A DNA stretch of 25,935 nucleotides from CAZQKE01 sp964593865 (GCA_964593865.1 CAZQKE010000082.1:1-25935); one strand, 5' to 3'; shown: positions 6,582 to 13,999, numbered from the stretch's first letter. The notes: a model not told the origin generated them from the sequence alone. Made by a program: numbers and translations.

Positions 6582-7613
6582 ATGAGCGCGTCTGGCAAAA
6601 GCAAGGCGTTGGAAACCACAGTGGCTACAATCCAGAAACGGTACGGCGAAGGGGCCATCATGCGCCTGGGGGAAGCAAGCCATCTCAACGTAGAAGCCAT
6701 CCCCACCGGCTCCCTGGCCCTGGACCTGGCCCTGGGTGTAGGGGGGGTTCCTCGTGGCCGCGTTACCGAAATCTTTGGCCCCGAAGGCTCCGGCAAGACA
6801 ACCCTCTGTCAACACATCGTCGCCGAAGCCCAAAAAATGGGGGGTGTGGCCGCGTTCATAGACATGGAACACGCCCTGGACCCGGTCTATGCGGCCAAAT
6901 GCGGCGTAAACGTAGATGAGCTTTACATCTCCCAACCGGATACAGGGGAACAAGCGTTGGAGATCGCCGAAGCACTGGTCCGCAGCGGGGCGGTAGACGT
7001 CATCATCGTCGATTCGGTGGCCGCCCTGGTCCCTCGCGCCGAGATCGAAGGGGAAATGGGGGATAGTCACCCCGGCTTACAAGCCCGTTTGATGAGCCAA
7101 GCATTGCGCAAACTGAGCGGAGCCATCAAAGCCAGCAATACGGCCATGATCTTTACCAATCAGTTGCGGCACAAGATCGGGGTGATGTTCGGCAACCCGG
7201 AAACGACCAGCGGCGGCATGGCTTTGAAATTCTATGCCTCGGTACGGCTGGACATCCGCCGGGTACAAGCCATCAAATCGGGAGGAGAAGTGATCGGCAA
7301 CCGGACGCGGGTGCGGGTGAAAAAGAACAAAGTCGCACCGCCCTTCCGGGAATGTGAATTTGACATCATGTACGACGAGGGGATCAGCAAAGAAGGAGAT
7401 GTGCTTGATCTAGGAGTATCGCTGGGGTTCATTGAAAAGAAAGGATCGTTTTACTCCTACCGTGGGGAACGGCTGGCTCAGGGGAGGGAAAACGTCAAAC
7501 AGGTATTGCGCGAGAACCCGGCCCTTTGCCTAGAGATAGAAAACGAAATTCGGCGGGCTTCGGGCCTACCCGAAAGGCCTCCCATCGGCGTACAGGATGG
7601 GACGGAGGAGTAA
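6582..7613 (+). CDS. recA: Recombinase RecA
   Basis: RecA forms ATP-dependent filaments on single-stranded DNA, drives strand exchange and activates the SOS response. The 343-residue product shows Walker A GPEGSGKT (66-73), the catalytic Glu in IDMEHALDP (Glu96), Walker B VIIVD (140-144), loop L1 around EIEGEMGDSHPGLQARLMS, and NQLRHKIGVMFGNPETTSGG (L2 region). KVAPPFRECEFDIMYDEGIS follows. The third position of NQLRxKIG is usually Glu or Met; here it is His197. The start has a strong AGAGGAG Shine-Dalgarno. The acidic C-terminal tail is short (DGTEE). A promoter lies just upstream, and recX follows after a long gap with its own promoter. Confidence 0.98.
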   Translation: MSASGKSKALETTVATIQKRYGEGAIMRLGEASHLNVEAIPTGSLALDLALGVGGVPRGRVTEIFGPEGSGKTTLCQHIVAEAQKMGGVAAFIDMEHALDPVYAAKCGVNVDELYISQPDTGEQALEIAEALVRSGAVDVIIVDSVAALVPRAEIEGEMGDSHPGLQARLMSQALRKLSGAIKASNTAMIFTNQLRHKIGVMFGNPETTSGGMALKFYASVRLDIRRVQAIKSGGEVIGNRTRVRVKKNKVAPPFRECEFDIMYDEGISKEGDVLDLGVSLGFIEKKGSFYSYRGERLAQGRENVKQVLRENPALCLEIENEIRRASGLPERPPIGVQDGTEE

Positions 7614-7786
7614 AACGAATATCCGAACGTCGCCGGGTGGAGAGAGCAAAGCCGGCCCAAGACACAGTCACGAATGACGCCGGGGAAACGGAACCGAGCT
7701 TATCAGACTGTACGCAGGCCCTCTCACAGAAGAAAAGCTGCTTGCATTTGGTGGGCCTTGTAGTTTTCGCTTGTATGGTCACCGGG

Positions 7787-7804
7787 CGGCGCGAAAACGC
7801 GCCG
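7787..7804 (+). other. Perfect 7-bp hairpin downstream of recA
   Basis: CGGCGCG (7787-7793), AAAA loop, CGCGCCG (7798-7804). It is stable but lacks a following U-run, so it is a poor intrinsic terminator. The tail CCGTCCACACCG after it also follows the hairpin upstream of recA (6469-6480). Bases 7614-7904 contain no other feature I can support. Confidence 0.4.
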
Positions 7805-7904
7805 TCCACACCGTGTAGCAGGGCGCGATGACGCCAAAGAAGGACAGACAATATACACTCATGGAGTGCGCCCAATTCTGACCCATACAGAACCTAATCG
7901 GTCG

Positions 7905-7934
7905 TTGTCTAAATAAGCCAGTATCCGTTACAAT
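7905..7934 (+). promoter_or_regulatory. Predicted recX promoter
   Basis: -35 TTGTCT (7905-7910), 18-bp spacer, -10 TACAAT (7929-7934). Transcription would start near 7941, leaving a leader of about 93 nt before the ATG at 8034. Confidence 0.5.
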
Positions 7935-7945
7935 TGGGGCAACAT

Positions 7946-8013
7946 CGGCTGTCCCGGCAGGGACACCGTGCAGGGCATTCGCGGCTGTAGTGGGGCCGAC
8001 CCGCTGCAGCCGC
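7946..8013 (+). promoter_or_regulatory. Two-hairpin structured leader of recX
   Basis: Hairpin 1: TGTCCC (7950-7955) pairs with GGGACA (7960-7965) around a GGCA tetraloop and is extended by CGG/CCG with one bulge. Hairpin 2: GCGGCTGTAG (7981-7990) pairs with CTGCAGCCGC (8004-8013) with one G-U; GGGG/CCC can pair inside its loop. The recX Shine-Dalgarno GGGGAA (about 8025-8030) follows hairpin 2. The structure is direct; a regulatory role is inferred. It matches no riboswitch class that I recognise. Confidence 0.4.
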
Positions 8014-8033
8014 CTTGCATTTGTGGGGAAACG

Positions 8034-8666
8034 ATGGCCGGTCGGATCACCGCTTTGCGCTATCAAAAAAAGAATCGCGAACGGGTCAACGTCTATCTGG
8101 ACGGACACTTTGCCTTTGGGCTACCGGCCATCGTCGCCGCCCACCTCAAAAAGGGCCAATTCCTCTCCGACGCCGAGATCGCAGAGCTGCGAGAACAAGG
8201 GGCCATCGAAACCGCCCACGAACAAGCCCTCCACTTCCTGTCCTACCGCCCCCGCAGCCAGGCCGAGGTTGCAACCTATTTGCGCCGACGCGGCCTGCAC
8301 GAAGACCAAATTGAGCAAGTGATCGCCCGCTTGGAACGCGTCGGACTGGTGGATGATAGAGCTTTTGCCCGCTTTTGGGTGGAAAACCGGGAACAATTCC
8401 GCCCTAGGGGACCACGCGCCTTGCGCTATGAACTTCAGCGCAAAGGGATCAACGCGGAGATTATTGAAGAAGCATTATCCTCCGTGGACTTTGCGGACAG
8501 TGCCTACCGAGCAGCGGGGAAAAAGATGCGCCAGTTCGGCCGGCTGGAAGAGCCTCTCTTCCGACGCAAAATGATCGACTATTTGGCCCGACGGGGATTC
8601 GATTACGACATCGCCCAGGAGGTTGCCCACCGCTGCTGGTCGGAGCTGCAATCCGCAGAAAAGTGA
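8034..8666 (+). CDS. recX: Regulatory protein RecX
   Basis: RecX binds RecA filaments and modulates, usually represses, recombinase activity. The 210-residue product has the family layout of tandem three-helix units. The N-terminal ITALRYQKKNRERVNVYLDG is followed by ALHFLSYRPRSQAEVATYLRRRG, then IEQVIARLERVGLVDDRAFARFWVENR, PRGPRALRYELQRKGI and RRKMIDYLARRGFDYDIAQEV. Length and position after recA support it. I use the ATG at 8034 (GGGGAA upstream, fits the family N-terminus). An in-frame GTG at 7968 with AGGGA upstream is a possible alternative adding 22 residues rich in Cys/Gly, but it falls in hairpin 1. It is separated from recA by about 420 bp with its own promoter. Confidence 0.94.
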   Translation: MAGRITALRYQKKNRERVNVYLDGHFAFGLPAIVAAHLKKGQFLSDAEIAELREQGAIETAHEQALHFLSYRPRSQAEVATYLRRRGLHEDQIEQVIARLERVGLVDDRAFARFWVENREQFRPRGPRALRYELQRKGINAEIIEEALSSVDFADSAYRAAGKKMRQFGRLEEPLFRRKMIDYLARRGFDYDIAQEVAHRCWSELQSAEK

Positions 8667-8761
8667 AAGGCCCTACGCCCACAAAGGGACCGGGGTCTGC
8701 ATCCGAACTGCGGAGGAAGTCGGTCTACCGAATCTGGCACACGTGAGAAAGGGAACGGGAA

Positions 8762-10291
8762 ATGCATCCGATAATCATTTTCGTCATTACGCTGATAGCC
8801 CTGTTGGCCGGCGGCATCGCCGGTTACTACTACGCCCAATACCGAAGCCGCCTCCTGCTGGAAAGCGCGGAACGAAGGGCGGAACGCATCCTGACCGATG
8901 CAGAAAACGAAGCCAAAGAACGGCTGATCCAAGCCCGCGACGAAGCCCACAAACTGCGCAAAGAAGCCGAACGGGAGATCAGAAAGCAAGAGCAAGCCCT
9001 ACGGCGGGAAGAAGAACGATTGCAACGCCAACGGGCCTCCCTGGACGACCGCTTTGAGCGGCTGGACAAACGCGAGCGTGCCCTGAACCAGCGGCAAAGC
9101 GCATTGGACAAGCGATACAACAAACTCCAAGCCATTGAAAAGGAACGCCTGGAGGAGCTCCAGCGGGTAGCCAACATGAGCCAAGAAGAAGCCAAAGAAC
9201 TCCTCCTGGAATCGGTAGCACAGGAGACACGCCAGGACATGGCCCGCCTCATCCGCGAAATTGAAGCCGAAGCCCGCGAAGAAGCCGAACGCAGGGCACG
9301 CAAGATCGTCACCCTGGCCGTGCAACGGATCGCCTCGGAACAGGTTTCCGAGATCGCCGTCTCGACGGTTCCCCTGCCCAGCGACGACATGAAAGGGCGC
9401 ATCATCGGCCGGCAGGGGCGCAACATCCGCGCCCTAGAAAACGCCACCGGCGTAGACCTGGTGGTAGATGACACACCCGAAGCGGTCATCATCTCCTGCT
9501 TCGATCCGGTACGCCGTGAAATCGCCCGCGTCGCCCTCACGAAACTGATTCTGGACGGACGAATCCACCCGGCACGCATTGAAAAAGTGGTCGCCAAAGC
9601 ACGGGAAGAAGTCAACCAGATCATCCGCGAAGCCGGAGAACAAGCCGCCATTGAAGTCGGTGTGCCGGGGTTGCACCCGGAGATCATCAAACTGCTGGGC
9701 CGCCTCAAATTCCGCACCAGCTACGGTCAGAACCAACTAGACCACGCCATTGAAACGGCCCACCTGGCCGGAATTCTGGCCGCCGAGCTGGGGGCCGATG
9801 TCCAAGTTGCCAAAGCCGGGGCCTTGCTCCACGACCTGGGAAAGGCAGTAGACCACGACGTAGAAGGCCCCCACGCCCTCATCGGCGCAGACTTGGCCAA
9901 ACGCTACGGCGTCTCGGCCAAGATCGTGAACTGCATCGCCGCCCACCACGGCGAAGTAGAACCGGAATCGCTGGAAGCGATCCTGGTCGAAGCCGCCGAC
10001 GCCATCTCCGGCGCCCGGCCCGGCGCCCGCCGCGAATCGCTGGAAACCTACGTCAAACGCATCAAAGCATTGGAGGAAGTCGCCAACTCGTTCGAGGGCG
10101 TAGATGAAACCTACGCCATCCAAGCAGGCCGGGAAATCCGCATTATCGTCAAACCGGAGCAGATAGACGACCTGGCCGCCATCCAACTTTCCAAGAATAT
10201 CGCCAAAGCGGTCGAGGAAAACCTGCAATACCCCGGCCAAATCAAAGTCACAGTCATCCGAGAGACACGGGCGGTGGATTATGCCAAATGA
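8762..10291 (+). CDS. rny: Ribonuclease Y
   Basis: This membrane-anchored endoribonuclease initiates mRNA decay in bacteria that lack RNase E. The 509-residue product has an N-terminal transmembrane helix (about 4-24), then a long charged coiled coil (about 30-200, rich in Glu/Arg/Lys). The KH domain has GRIIGRQGRN (212-221) and the HD domain has LLHDLGKAVDH (His357-Asp358) and CIAAHHGE. The C-terminal RNase Y domain ends IKVTVIRETRAVDYAK, the canonical family ending. Length is typical (510-520). The ATG at 8762 follows a purine-rich AGAAAGGGAACGGGAA. It is 95 bp after recX, so the two may be cotranscribed, and its stop overlaps the next gene by 11 bp. Confidence 0.97.
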   Translation: MHPIIIFVITLIALLAGGIAGYYYAQYRSRLLLESAERRAERILTDAENEAKERLIQARDEAHKLRKEAEREIRKQEQALRREEERLQRQRASLDDRFERLDKRERALNQRQSALDKRYNKLQAIEKERLEELQRVANMSQEEAKELLLESVAQETRQDMARLIREIEAEAREEAERRARKIVTLAVQRIASEQVSEIAVSTVPLPSDDMKGRIIGRQGRNIRALENATGVDLVVDDTPEAVIISCFDPVRREIARVALTKLILDGRIHPARIEKVVAKAREEVNQIIREAGEQAAIEVGVPGLHPEIIKLLGRLKFRTSYGQNQLDHAIETAHLAGILAAELGADVQVAKAGALLHDLGKAVDHDVEGPHALIGADLAKRYGVSAKIVNCIAAHHGEVEPESLEAILVEAADAISGARPGARRESLETYVKRIKALEEVANSFEGVDETYAIQAGREIRIIVKPEQIDDLAAIQLSKNIAKAVEENLQYPGQIKVTVIRETRAVDYAK

Positions 10292-11174
10292 CACACAACC
10301 CACGGACATCAATCCGGAAGTCCGTCGGCAATTGCTGATCTTCCAAGAGAACGAAATTACCGAACACCACATCTACAGTCGCCTGGCGGAAACGGTCGAA
10401 TCGCCCGAAAACCGCCGGGTCCTGCAACAGATCGCCGATGACGAACTGCGCCATTACCGTGGCTGGCGCAAGTACACCGGGCAGGATGTAGAACCGAATC
10501 CCTGGCGCATCCGCAAATACTACTGGATCAGCCGAATCCTGGGCTTCACCTTCGGCGTCAAGCTGATGGAGCAAGGCGAAGAGGACGCCCAAGAAAGCTA
10601 CGAATTGCTGCGCGGCGTGATCCCGGAGGCGGAAACCGTCATCCGCGAAGAGAACGAACACGAAGAAGCCTTGCTCCAAATGCTGGATGAAGAGCGGTTG
10701 CGCTACACAGGCTCCATCGTGTTGGGGCTAAACGACGCCCTGGTGGAGTTGACCGGCGCATTGGCCGGTCTGACCCTGGCCTTGCAAGACACCACCTTGA
10801 TCGCCCTAACCGGCTCCATCACCGGTATCGCCGCAGCCCTCTCAATGGCCGCTTCCGAATACCTTTCGACCAAAACCGAGGATACGGCCAAGAACCCGGT
10901 CCGCGCCTCCCTCTACACCGGCGCAGCCTACATCGTCACCGTGCTGGTGCTCATCCTGCCTTACCTGCTCCTGGACAACTACTACCTCTGTCTGGCCTGG
11001 ACGCTGACCTCGGCCATCGTGATCATTGCCTTGTTCAACTACTATATCGCCGTCGCCCGGAGCGAACCGTTCAAACGGCGTTTCCTGGAAATGGCCGGGT
11101 TGAGTATGGGTGTGGCCGCGTTCAGCTTCCTGGTCGGTTGGGCCATCCGCGTCTTTTTGGGCATTGAAGTCTGA
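10281..11174 (+). CDS. Ferritin-like / VIT1-CCC1 fusion membrane protein (MbfA-like iron handling)
   Basis: The 297-residue product joins a diiron ferritin-like domain to a VIT1/CCC1 transporter domain. N-terminal helices (about 15-140) carry carboxylate/His motifs: NEITEHH (25-30), E55LRH58, EEDAQE (100-105), and E124NEH127. Residues about 142-295 form the membrane part with GLNDALVELTGALAGL, ITGIAAALSMAASEYLSTKTE, and hydrophobic segments at 212-231, 236-256 and 273-293. In related proteins (membrane-bound ferritin A; erythrin-vacuolar iron transport) the ferritin part senses or oxidises Fe(II) and the VIT part moves Fe/Mn across the membrane. The start ATG overlaps the end of rny by 11 bp in another frame, implying translational coupling; ppk2 follows 17 bp later. 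Substrate is not determined by sequence; Mn is possible. Confidence 0.85.
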   Translation: MPNDTQPTDINPEVRRQLLIFQENEITEHHIYSRLAETVESPENRRVLQQIADDELRHYRGWRKYTGQDVEPNPWRIRKYYWISRILGFTFGVKLMEQGEEDAQESYELLRGVIPEAETVIREENEHEEALLQMLDEERLRYTGSIVLGLNDALVELTGALAGLTLALQDTTLIALTGSITGIAAALSMAASEYLSTKTEDTAKNPVRASLYTGAAYIVTVLVLILPYLLLDNYYLCLAWTLTSAIVIIALFNYYIAVARSEPFKRRFLEMAGLSMGVAAFSFLVGWAIRVFLGIEV

Positions 11175-11191
11175 ACCTAAGGAGGCAAACC

Positions 11192-11998
11192 ATGACTCAA
11201 CCCTTTCTCGTCACGCCCGGCACCAAGGTCAACCTGGCCGATTACGATCCCGCCTACAGTGGAGGCTACCGCCGCAAGCGCGACGTGGCGGACCTGGTCA
11301 AACGCAACCGCAAGCGGCTGCGCGAACTGCAGCAGGTCCTTTGGGCGGAAGGCAAACACGCCCTCCTCATCGTCCTACAAGCCCTGGACGCCGGCGGCAA
11401 AGACGGAACCATCCGCCACGTATTCCGCGGCGTCAACCCCCAGGGATGCCAGGTGACGAGCTTCAAAGTCCCCACGGAGGAGGAACTGGCCCACGATTTC
11501 CTGTGGCGCATTCACAAGGCCGTGCCCCGCAAAGGCTACATCGGCATCTTTAACCGCTCCCATTACGAAGATGTCTTGGTCGTCCGCGTCCACAACCTGG
11601 TCCCGCCGGAGGTCTGGGGGCAGCGCTACGAACAGATCAACAACTTTGAGAAGATGCTGGCCGACACGGGCACGACCATCCTCAAATTTTTCCTCCACAT
11701 CTCCAAAGAGGAACAGAAACGCCGGTTTGAAGCCCGCCTGCGGGATCCAACCAAGAACTGGAAATTTTCAATGGGCGATGTGGAGGAACGGGCTTATTGG
11801 GATGACTATATGCGGGCCTTTGAAGACGCCCTTAGCAAATGCAGCACCCCCTGGGCACCCTGGTACATCATCCCTGCCGACCACAAATGGTATCGCAACC
11901 TCGTCGTTTCCCAGATCATCGTCGAAACGCTGGAAAAACTGGACATGCGCTACCCCCCCTCCTTGCCCGACGCCGACAAAATCGTCATCCCCGATTGA
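11192..11998 (+). CDS. ppk2: Polyphosphate kinase 2 family nucleotide phosphotransferase (class III-like)
   Basis: PPK2 enzymes phosphorylate nucleotides with polyphosphate. The 268-residue product has the core P-loop DAGGKDGT (66-73), the lid region PRKGYIGIFNRSHYEDVLVVRV with Walker B, and FLHISKEEQKRRFEARL. Also present are DPTKNWKFSMGDVEERAYWDDY and STPWAPWYIIPADHKWYRN. The overall pattern (YAEG/WAEGKH before the P-loop, VPTEEELAHDFLWRIHKAVPRKG) resembles class III enzymes, which convert AMP to ADP and ATP; the class call is by resemblance. A strong TAAGGAGG lies 7 nt upstream. It is the last gene of the rny-VIT-ppk2 run, closed by a long terminator palindrome. Linkage to an iron transporter may be meaningful because polyphosphate chelates iron, but this is inference. 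Confidence 0.93.
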   Translation: MTQPFLVTPGTKVNLADYDPAYSGGYRRKRDVADLVKRNRKRLRELQQVLWAEGKHALLIVLQALDAGGKDGTIRHVFRGVNPQGCQVTSFKVPTEEELAHDFLWRIHKAVPRKGYIGIFNRSHYEDVLVVRVHNLVPPEVWGQRYEQINNFEKMLADTGTTILKFFLHISKEEQKRRFEARLRDPTKNWKFSMGDVEERAYWDDYMRAFEDALSKCSTPWAPWYIIPADHKWYRNLVVSQIIVETLEKLDMRYPPSLPDADKIVIPD

Positions 11999-12003
11999 AA
12001 CAG

Positions 12004-12036
12004 AACCCCTCCTGCCCATATGGGCAGGAGGGGTTT
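12004..12036 (+). terminator. Perfect 16+16 palindrome after ppk2
   Basis: Left arm 12004-12019 (AACCCCTCCTGCCCAT) is exactly complementary to 12020-12035, followed by TTG. It is 6 bp after the ppk2 stop. The stem is very stable but the U-run is short (TTT, 12034-12036), so it is probably a terminator that also shields the DnaA-box region from rightward transcription. Confidence 0.65.
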
Positions 12037-12040
12037 GCGC

Positions 12041-12090
12041 TGTGGATAAATCTCACAAAACTGTGGACAAACCCCATCACCTGTGGATAA
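12041..12090 (-). promoter_or_regulatory. Three phased DnaA boxes
   Basis: Minus-orientation boxes TTATCCACA (12049-12041), TTGTCCACA (12070-12062) and TTATCCACA (12090-12082). Two are exact consensus and one has a single change that is also a known strong variant. Spacing of about two helical turns would allow cooperative DnaA binding. The last two are followed by CAG context (CTGTGG on plus), as in many high-affinity boxes. Confidence 0.75.
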
Positions 12091-12193
12091 CTGCCGGGAA
12101 GAACACACCGGTTTTCCCCAAAGAACACCCACCGTCCAACCGGAAAACCCGACGCGGAAGAACGGCGCAGTTATGCTTCACCCGCCCCGCCCG

Positions 12194-12202
12194 TTATCCA
12201 CA
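12194..12202 (+). promoter_or_regulatory. Consensus DnaA box, plus orientation
   Basis: Exact TTATCCACA, facing the triple-box cluster 104 bp away. Opposing box groups flanking a spacer are common in bipartite or multipartite origins. Confidence 0.7.
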
Positions 12203-12289
12203 CATCCCCCGGTCATCAGGCTACCGGAGATAGGGTTCAATGGAAGGACAAACCACAACCTCTGGTACACCGTCCTCCCCAGGACGACC

Positions 12290-12306
12290 TTTTCCACAAA
12301 TCCACA
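12290..12306 (+). promoter_or_regulatory. Two adjacent weak DnaA-box-like sites
   Basis: TTTTCCACA (12290-12298) and AAATCCACA (12298-12306) differ from consensus at one and two positions and share one base. They could be low-affinity boxes of the candidate origin. Confidence 0.4.
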
Positions 12307-12337
12307 GCTCCTACGGCTATGACGAAATACCTCTTGA

Positions 12338-12883
12338 TCAAACCTTGCTCTTGAGACCGTAAACGTACCCTCCCTGGGAAGCGACCAAATCCTGGGTAAA
12401 GAGGAAGGCCTGGGGATCGGCCTTTGTCACCACTTTGGTCAAGCGGCGCAGGCTGTGAGACGTACTGACCACGGTCAGCACATCCACAGGGCCATCCCTA
12501 CCTAACCCCTGATAGCGCGTCAGGGCAAACCCGGCCTTGCGGAGGGCCGTTTCCACCGGCTCTCCGGGGCCGCTGCATACGATTGTCACCTGGACCAGTT
12601 GTTTGGAGAGCCGATCTGCCAGTGCCACGCCGATCAGGGTGCCGATGGCAAAGCCCCCCGCATAGGCCAGGACATAAGGCCAATTGTGAATGTCTTGAAT
12701 CACGCGGCTGACGATCAGGATAAAGATCAGCACCTCCACAAAGCCGGTCAGAGCGGCCAGGAACTTTTTGCGGCGGACGATCAACTGCGTGCGGATGGTT
12801 CCCAACCCCACGTCTACCACGCGGGCGCAAAAGATGACCGCCGTCCAGAAAAGGACATTCCACGTTTCTCCCGAAAGGCCCAT
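12338..12883 (-). CDS. UPF0316 / DUF2179-family membrane protein
   Basis: The 181-residue product has three hydrophobic segments (about 8-28, 40-60 and 65-88). They include the family-typical FCARVVDVGLGTIRTQLIVR, GFVEVLIFILIVSRVI and YAGGFAIGTLIGVALADRL. A soluble C-terminal domain of about 80 residues with a DUF2179-like fold (VDVLTVVSTSHSLRRLTKVV, DPQAFLFTQDL) follows. The function of the family is unknown. The ATG at 12883 has AGGAAAG upstream and begins one base after the pduO stop; an ATG at 12913 would overlap pduO by 29 bp and lacks a better signal. It is the last gene of a three-gene minus-strand operon and ends at the edge of the candidate oriC. Confidence 0.85.
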   Translation of the reverse strand: MGLSGETWNVLFWTAVIFCARVVDVGLGTIRTQLIVRRKKFLAALTGFVEVLIFILIVSRVIQDIHNWPYVLAYAGGFAIGTLIGVALADRLSKQLVQVTIVCSGPGEPVETALRKAGFALTRYQGLGRDGPVDVLTVVSTSHSLRRLTKVVTKADPQAFLFTQDLVASQGGYVYGLKSKV

Positions 12884-12884
12884 G

Positions 12885-13415
12885 TCATCTTTCCTCACTT
12901 GAGCGATCTTCAAACAGAGCCAGCACGAATAGGAGCGAGGACAGGCGATTCAGGTAGGCCAGCACCTGCTTGTTGCGTAGCAGTCCTTGATCGGCCAGTC
13001 GGACAACCCGTCGTTCGGCGCGGCGGACCACCGTCCGGGCCAGATGCAAGGCGGCACCTGCCCGACTCTCGCCGGGGATGACGAACCGTTTGGGCATTTC
13101 CACCCTTTCGCTCAGATCGGCCAGCCATTCTTCTAGATGGTCCACATGTTCCGCCGTGATCCTGTCCGCGAAACGGCTGTGGGCCTGGCCGGCGGCGGCC
13201 AGCTCGGTCATCAGTGCGACCAGGTCTTGTTGTACCGCCTGCAATATTTCCCCGGTGGTGGGGGTGCAGCCCAGGGCGCGGACCAAGCCCATCATTGCTT
13301 GGGCTTCATCCACCGCGCCGTAGGCCTCCGGGCGCGGGTCGTACTTGGGAATTCGGTCCGGGCCGAGGAGCCGGGTCCGCCCGTCGTCCCCTTGTCCTGT
13401 GTAAAAGCGGGCCAT
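12885..13415 (-). CDS. pduO: PduO-type cob(I)alamin adenosyltransferase
   Basis: This enzyme transfers adenosyl from ATP to cob(I)alamin to make adenosylcobalamin. The 176-residue product shows the N-terminal YTGQGDDGRTRLLG (usual form TxTGDxGxTxL), RPEAYGAVDEAQA, and FVIPGESRAGAALHLARTVV. RRAERRVVRL and LAYLNRLSSLLFVLAL complete the ATP/cobalamin-binding bundle. The TGQGDD form has Gln where Arg/Thr-Lys is common. It starts 2 bp after the pfpI stop, with GGACGG overlapping that end as Shine-Dalgarno. It is not next to other cobalamin genes here, so it may serve a B12-dependent enzyme elsewhere. Confidence 0.88.
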   Translation of the reverse strand: MARFYTGQGDDGRTRLLGPDRIPKYDPRPEAYGAVDEAQAMMGLVRALGCTPTTGEILQAVQQDLVALMTELAAAGQAHSRFADRITAEHVDHLEEWLADLSERVEMPKRFVIPGESRAGAALHLARTVVRRAERRVVRLADQGLLRNKQVLAYLNRLSSLLFVLALFEDRSSEER

Positions 13416-13417
13416 GT

Positions 13418-13942
13418 TTACCGTCCCTGCATTGCTTCAATGATCGTCCGGCAAAAGGCGGGCAGATCCGAAGGTACGCGCGAGGTGATCAAGTTCCCGT
13501 CGCGGACCACCTCTCGGTCTATGTAGACGGCTCCTGCATTGGTCAGGTCGTCTTTGATGGCGGAAACGCCTGTGACCGTTTTGCCCGGTAGGATTCCGGC
13601 GGAAACCAGTACCCAGCCGGCGTGACAGATGGCGGCAATCACCTTGCCTTGTTCAAAGGCATCCCGCACCAGCCGAAGCACCGCCGGGTAGCGGCGCAGT
13701 CGGTCGGGGGCGTACCCGCCGGGGATGATCACCGCATCTATTTCCTCGGCGCGAACCTGATCGGCTGCGACCTCGGCCCGGACCGGGTAACCCAGTTTGC
13801 TTTTGTACTGTTCTGCGGTTCCTGTGCCTACGACAAAGGTCTCCGCACCGGCTTCGCGCAGGCGAAGCAGCGGATACCAAAGCTCCAACTCCTGGTAGTT
13901 ATCCTCGGCCAAGATGGCTACACGTTTTCCTTTCAGTTCCAT
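13418..13942 (-). CDS. DJ-1/PfpI family protein (type 1 glutamine amidotransferase-like)
   Basis: The 174-residue product has the PfpI-type layout. It begins KRVAILAEDNYQELELWYPL, with the conserved Glu near the active site. DAVIIPGGYAPDRLR follows, then the nucleophile elbow AAICHAGWVLVSAG (the Cys is the presumed nucleophile, followed by His). KTVTGVSAIKDDLTNAGA and the ending VRDGNLITSRVPSDLPAF complete it. Members act as proteases, protein/nucleotide deglycases or glyoxalases; the exact activity cannot be read here. GAGGAGG lies 6 nt upstream of the ATG at 13942. It heads the operon with pduO and the UPF0316 gene, behind a promoter at 13999-13972 that overlaps an inverted repeat. Confidence 0.88.
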   Translation of the reverse strand: MELKGKRVAILAEDNYQELELWYPLLRLREAGAETFVVGTGTAEQYKSKLGYPVRAEVAADQVRAEEIDAVIIPGGYAPDRLRRYPAVLRLVRDAFEQGKVIAAICHAGWVLVSAGILPGKTVTGVSAIKDDLTNAGAVYIDREVVRDGNLITSRVPSDLPAFCRTIIEAMQGR

Positions 13943-13971
13943 ATTGAGCCTCCTCAGGAATTTTCGCGCTC

Positions 13972-13999
13972 ATTATAGCATCTCCGGGGAGAGACTCAA
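13972..13999 (-). promoter_or_regulatory. Predicted pfpI-operon promoter
   Basis: On the minus strand -35 TTGAGT (13999-13994), 16-bp spacer, perfect -10 TATAAT (13977-13972), about 30 bp before the pfpI ATG. The -35 end touches the inverted repeat 13998-14021. Confidence 0.55.

Larger units (their letters stand above)
12037..12310. other. oriC: Candidate chromosomal replication origin (oriC)
   Basis: This roughly 275-bp non-coding stretch holds four good DnaA boxes and two weak ones. TGTGGATAA occurs at 12041-12049 and 12082-12090, and TGTGGACAA at 12062-12070 (all minus orientation of TTATCCACA/TTGTCCACA). TTATCCACA occurs at 12194-12202 (plus); TTTTCCACA (12290) and AAATCCACA (12298) are weaker. 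The first three boxes start 21 and 20 bp apart, two helical turns, on one face of the helix. The region is less GC-rich than its neighbours, with AT-rich runs at 12045-12060 and 12290-12300. Plus-strand genes change from A/C-biased to G/T-biased across it. Flanking genes converge on it, and dnaA/dnaN are not in the window. A DnaA-titration site (datA/DARS-like) is the alternative. Confidence 0.7.

Noticed and set aside
7787..7804. Intrinsic terminator for recA
   Set aside because: Stable stem but no U-run on the plus strand; kept only as a hairpin.
7526..7831. Small plus-strand open frame overlapping the recA end
   Set aside because: Begins inside recA in another frame, no ribosome-binding site and no family likeness.
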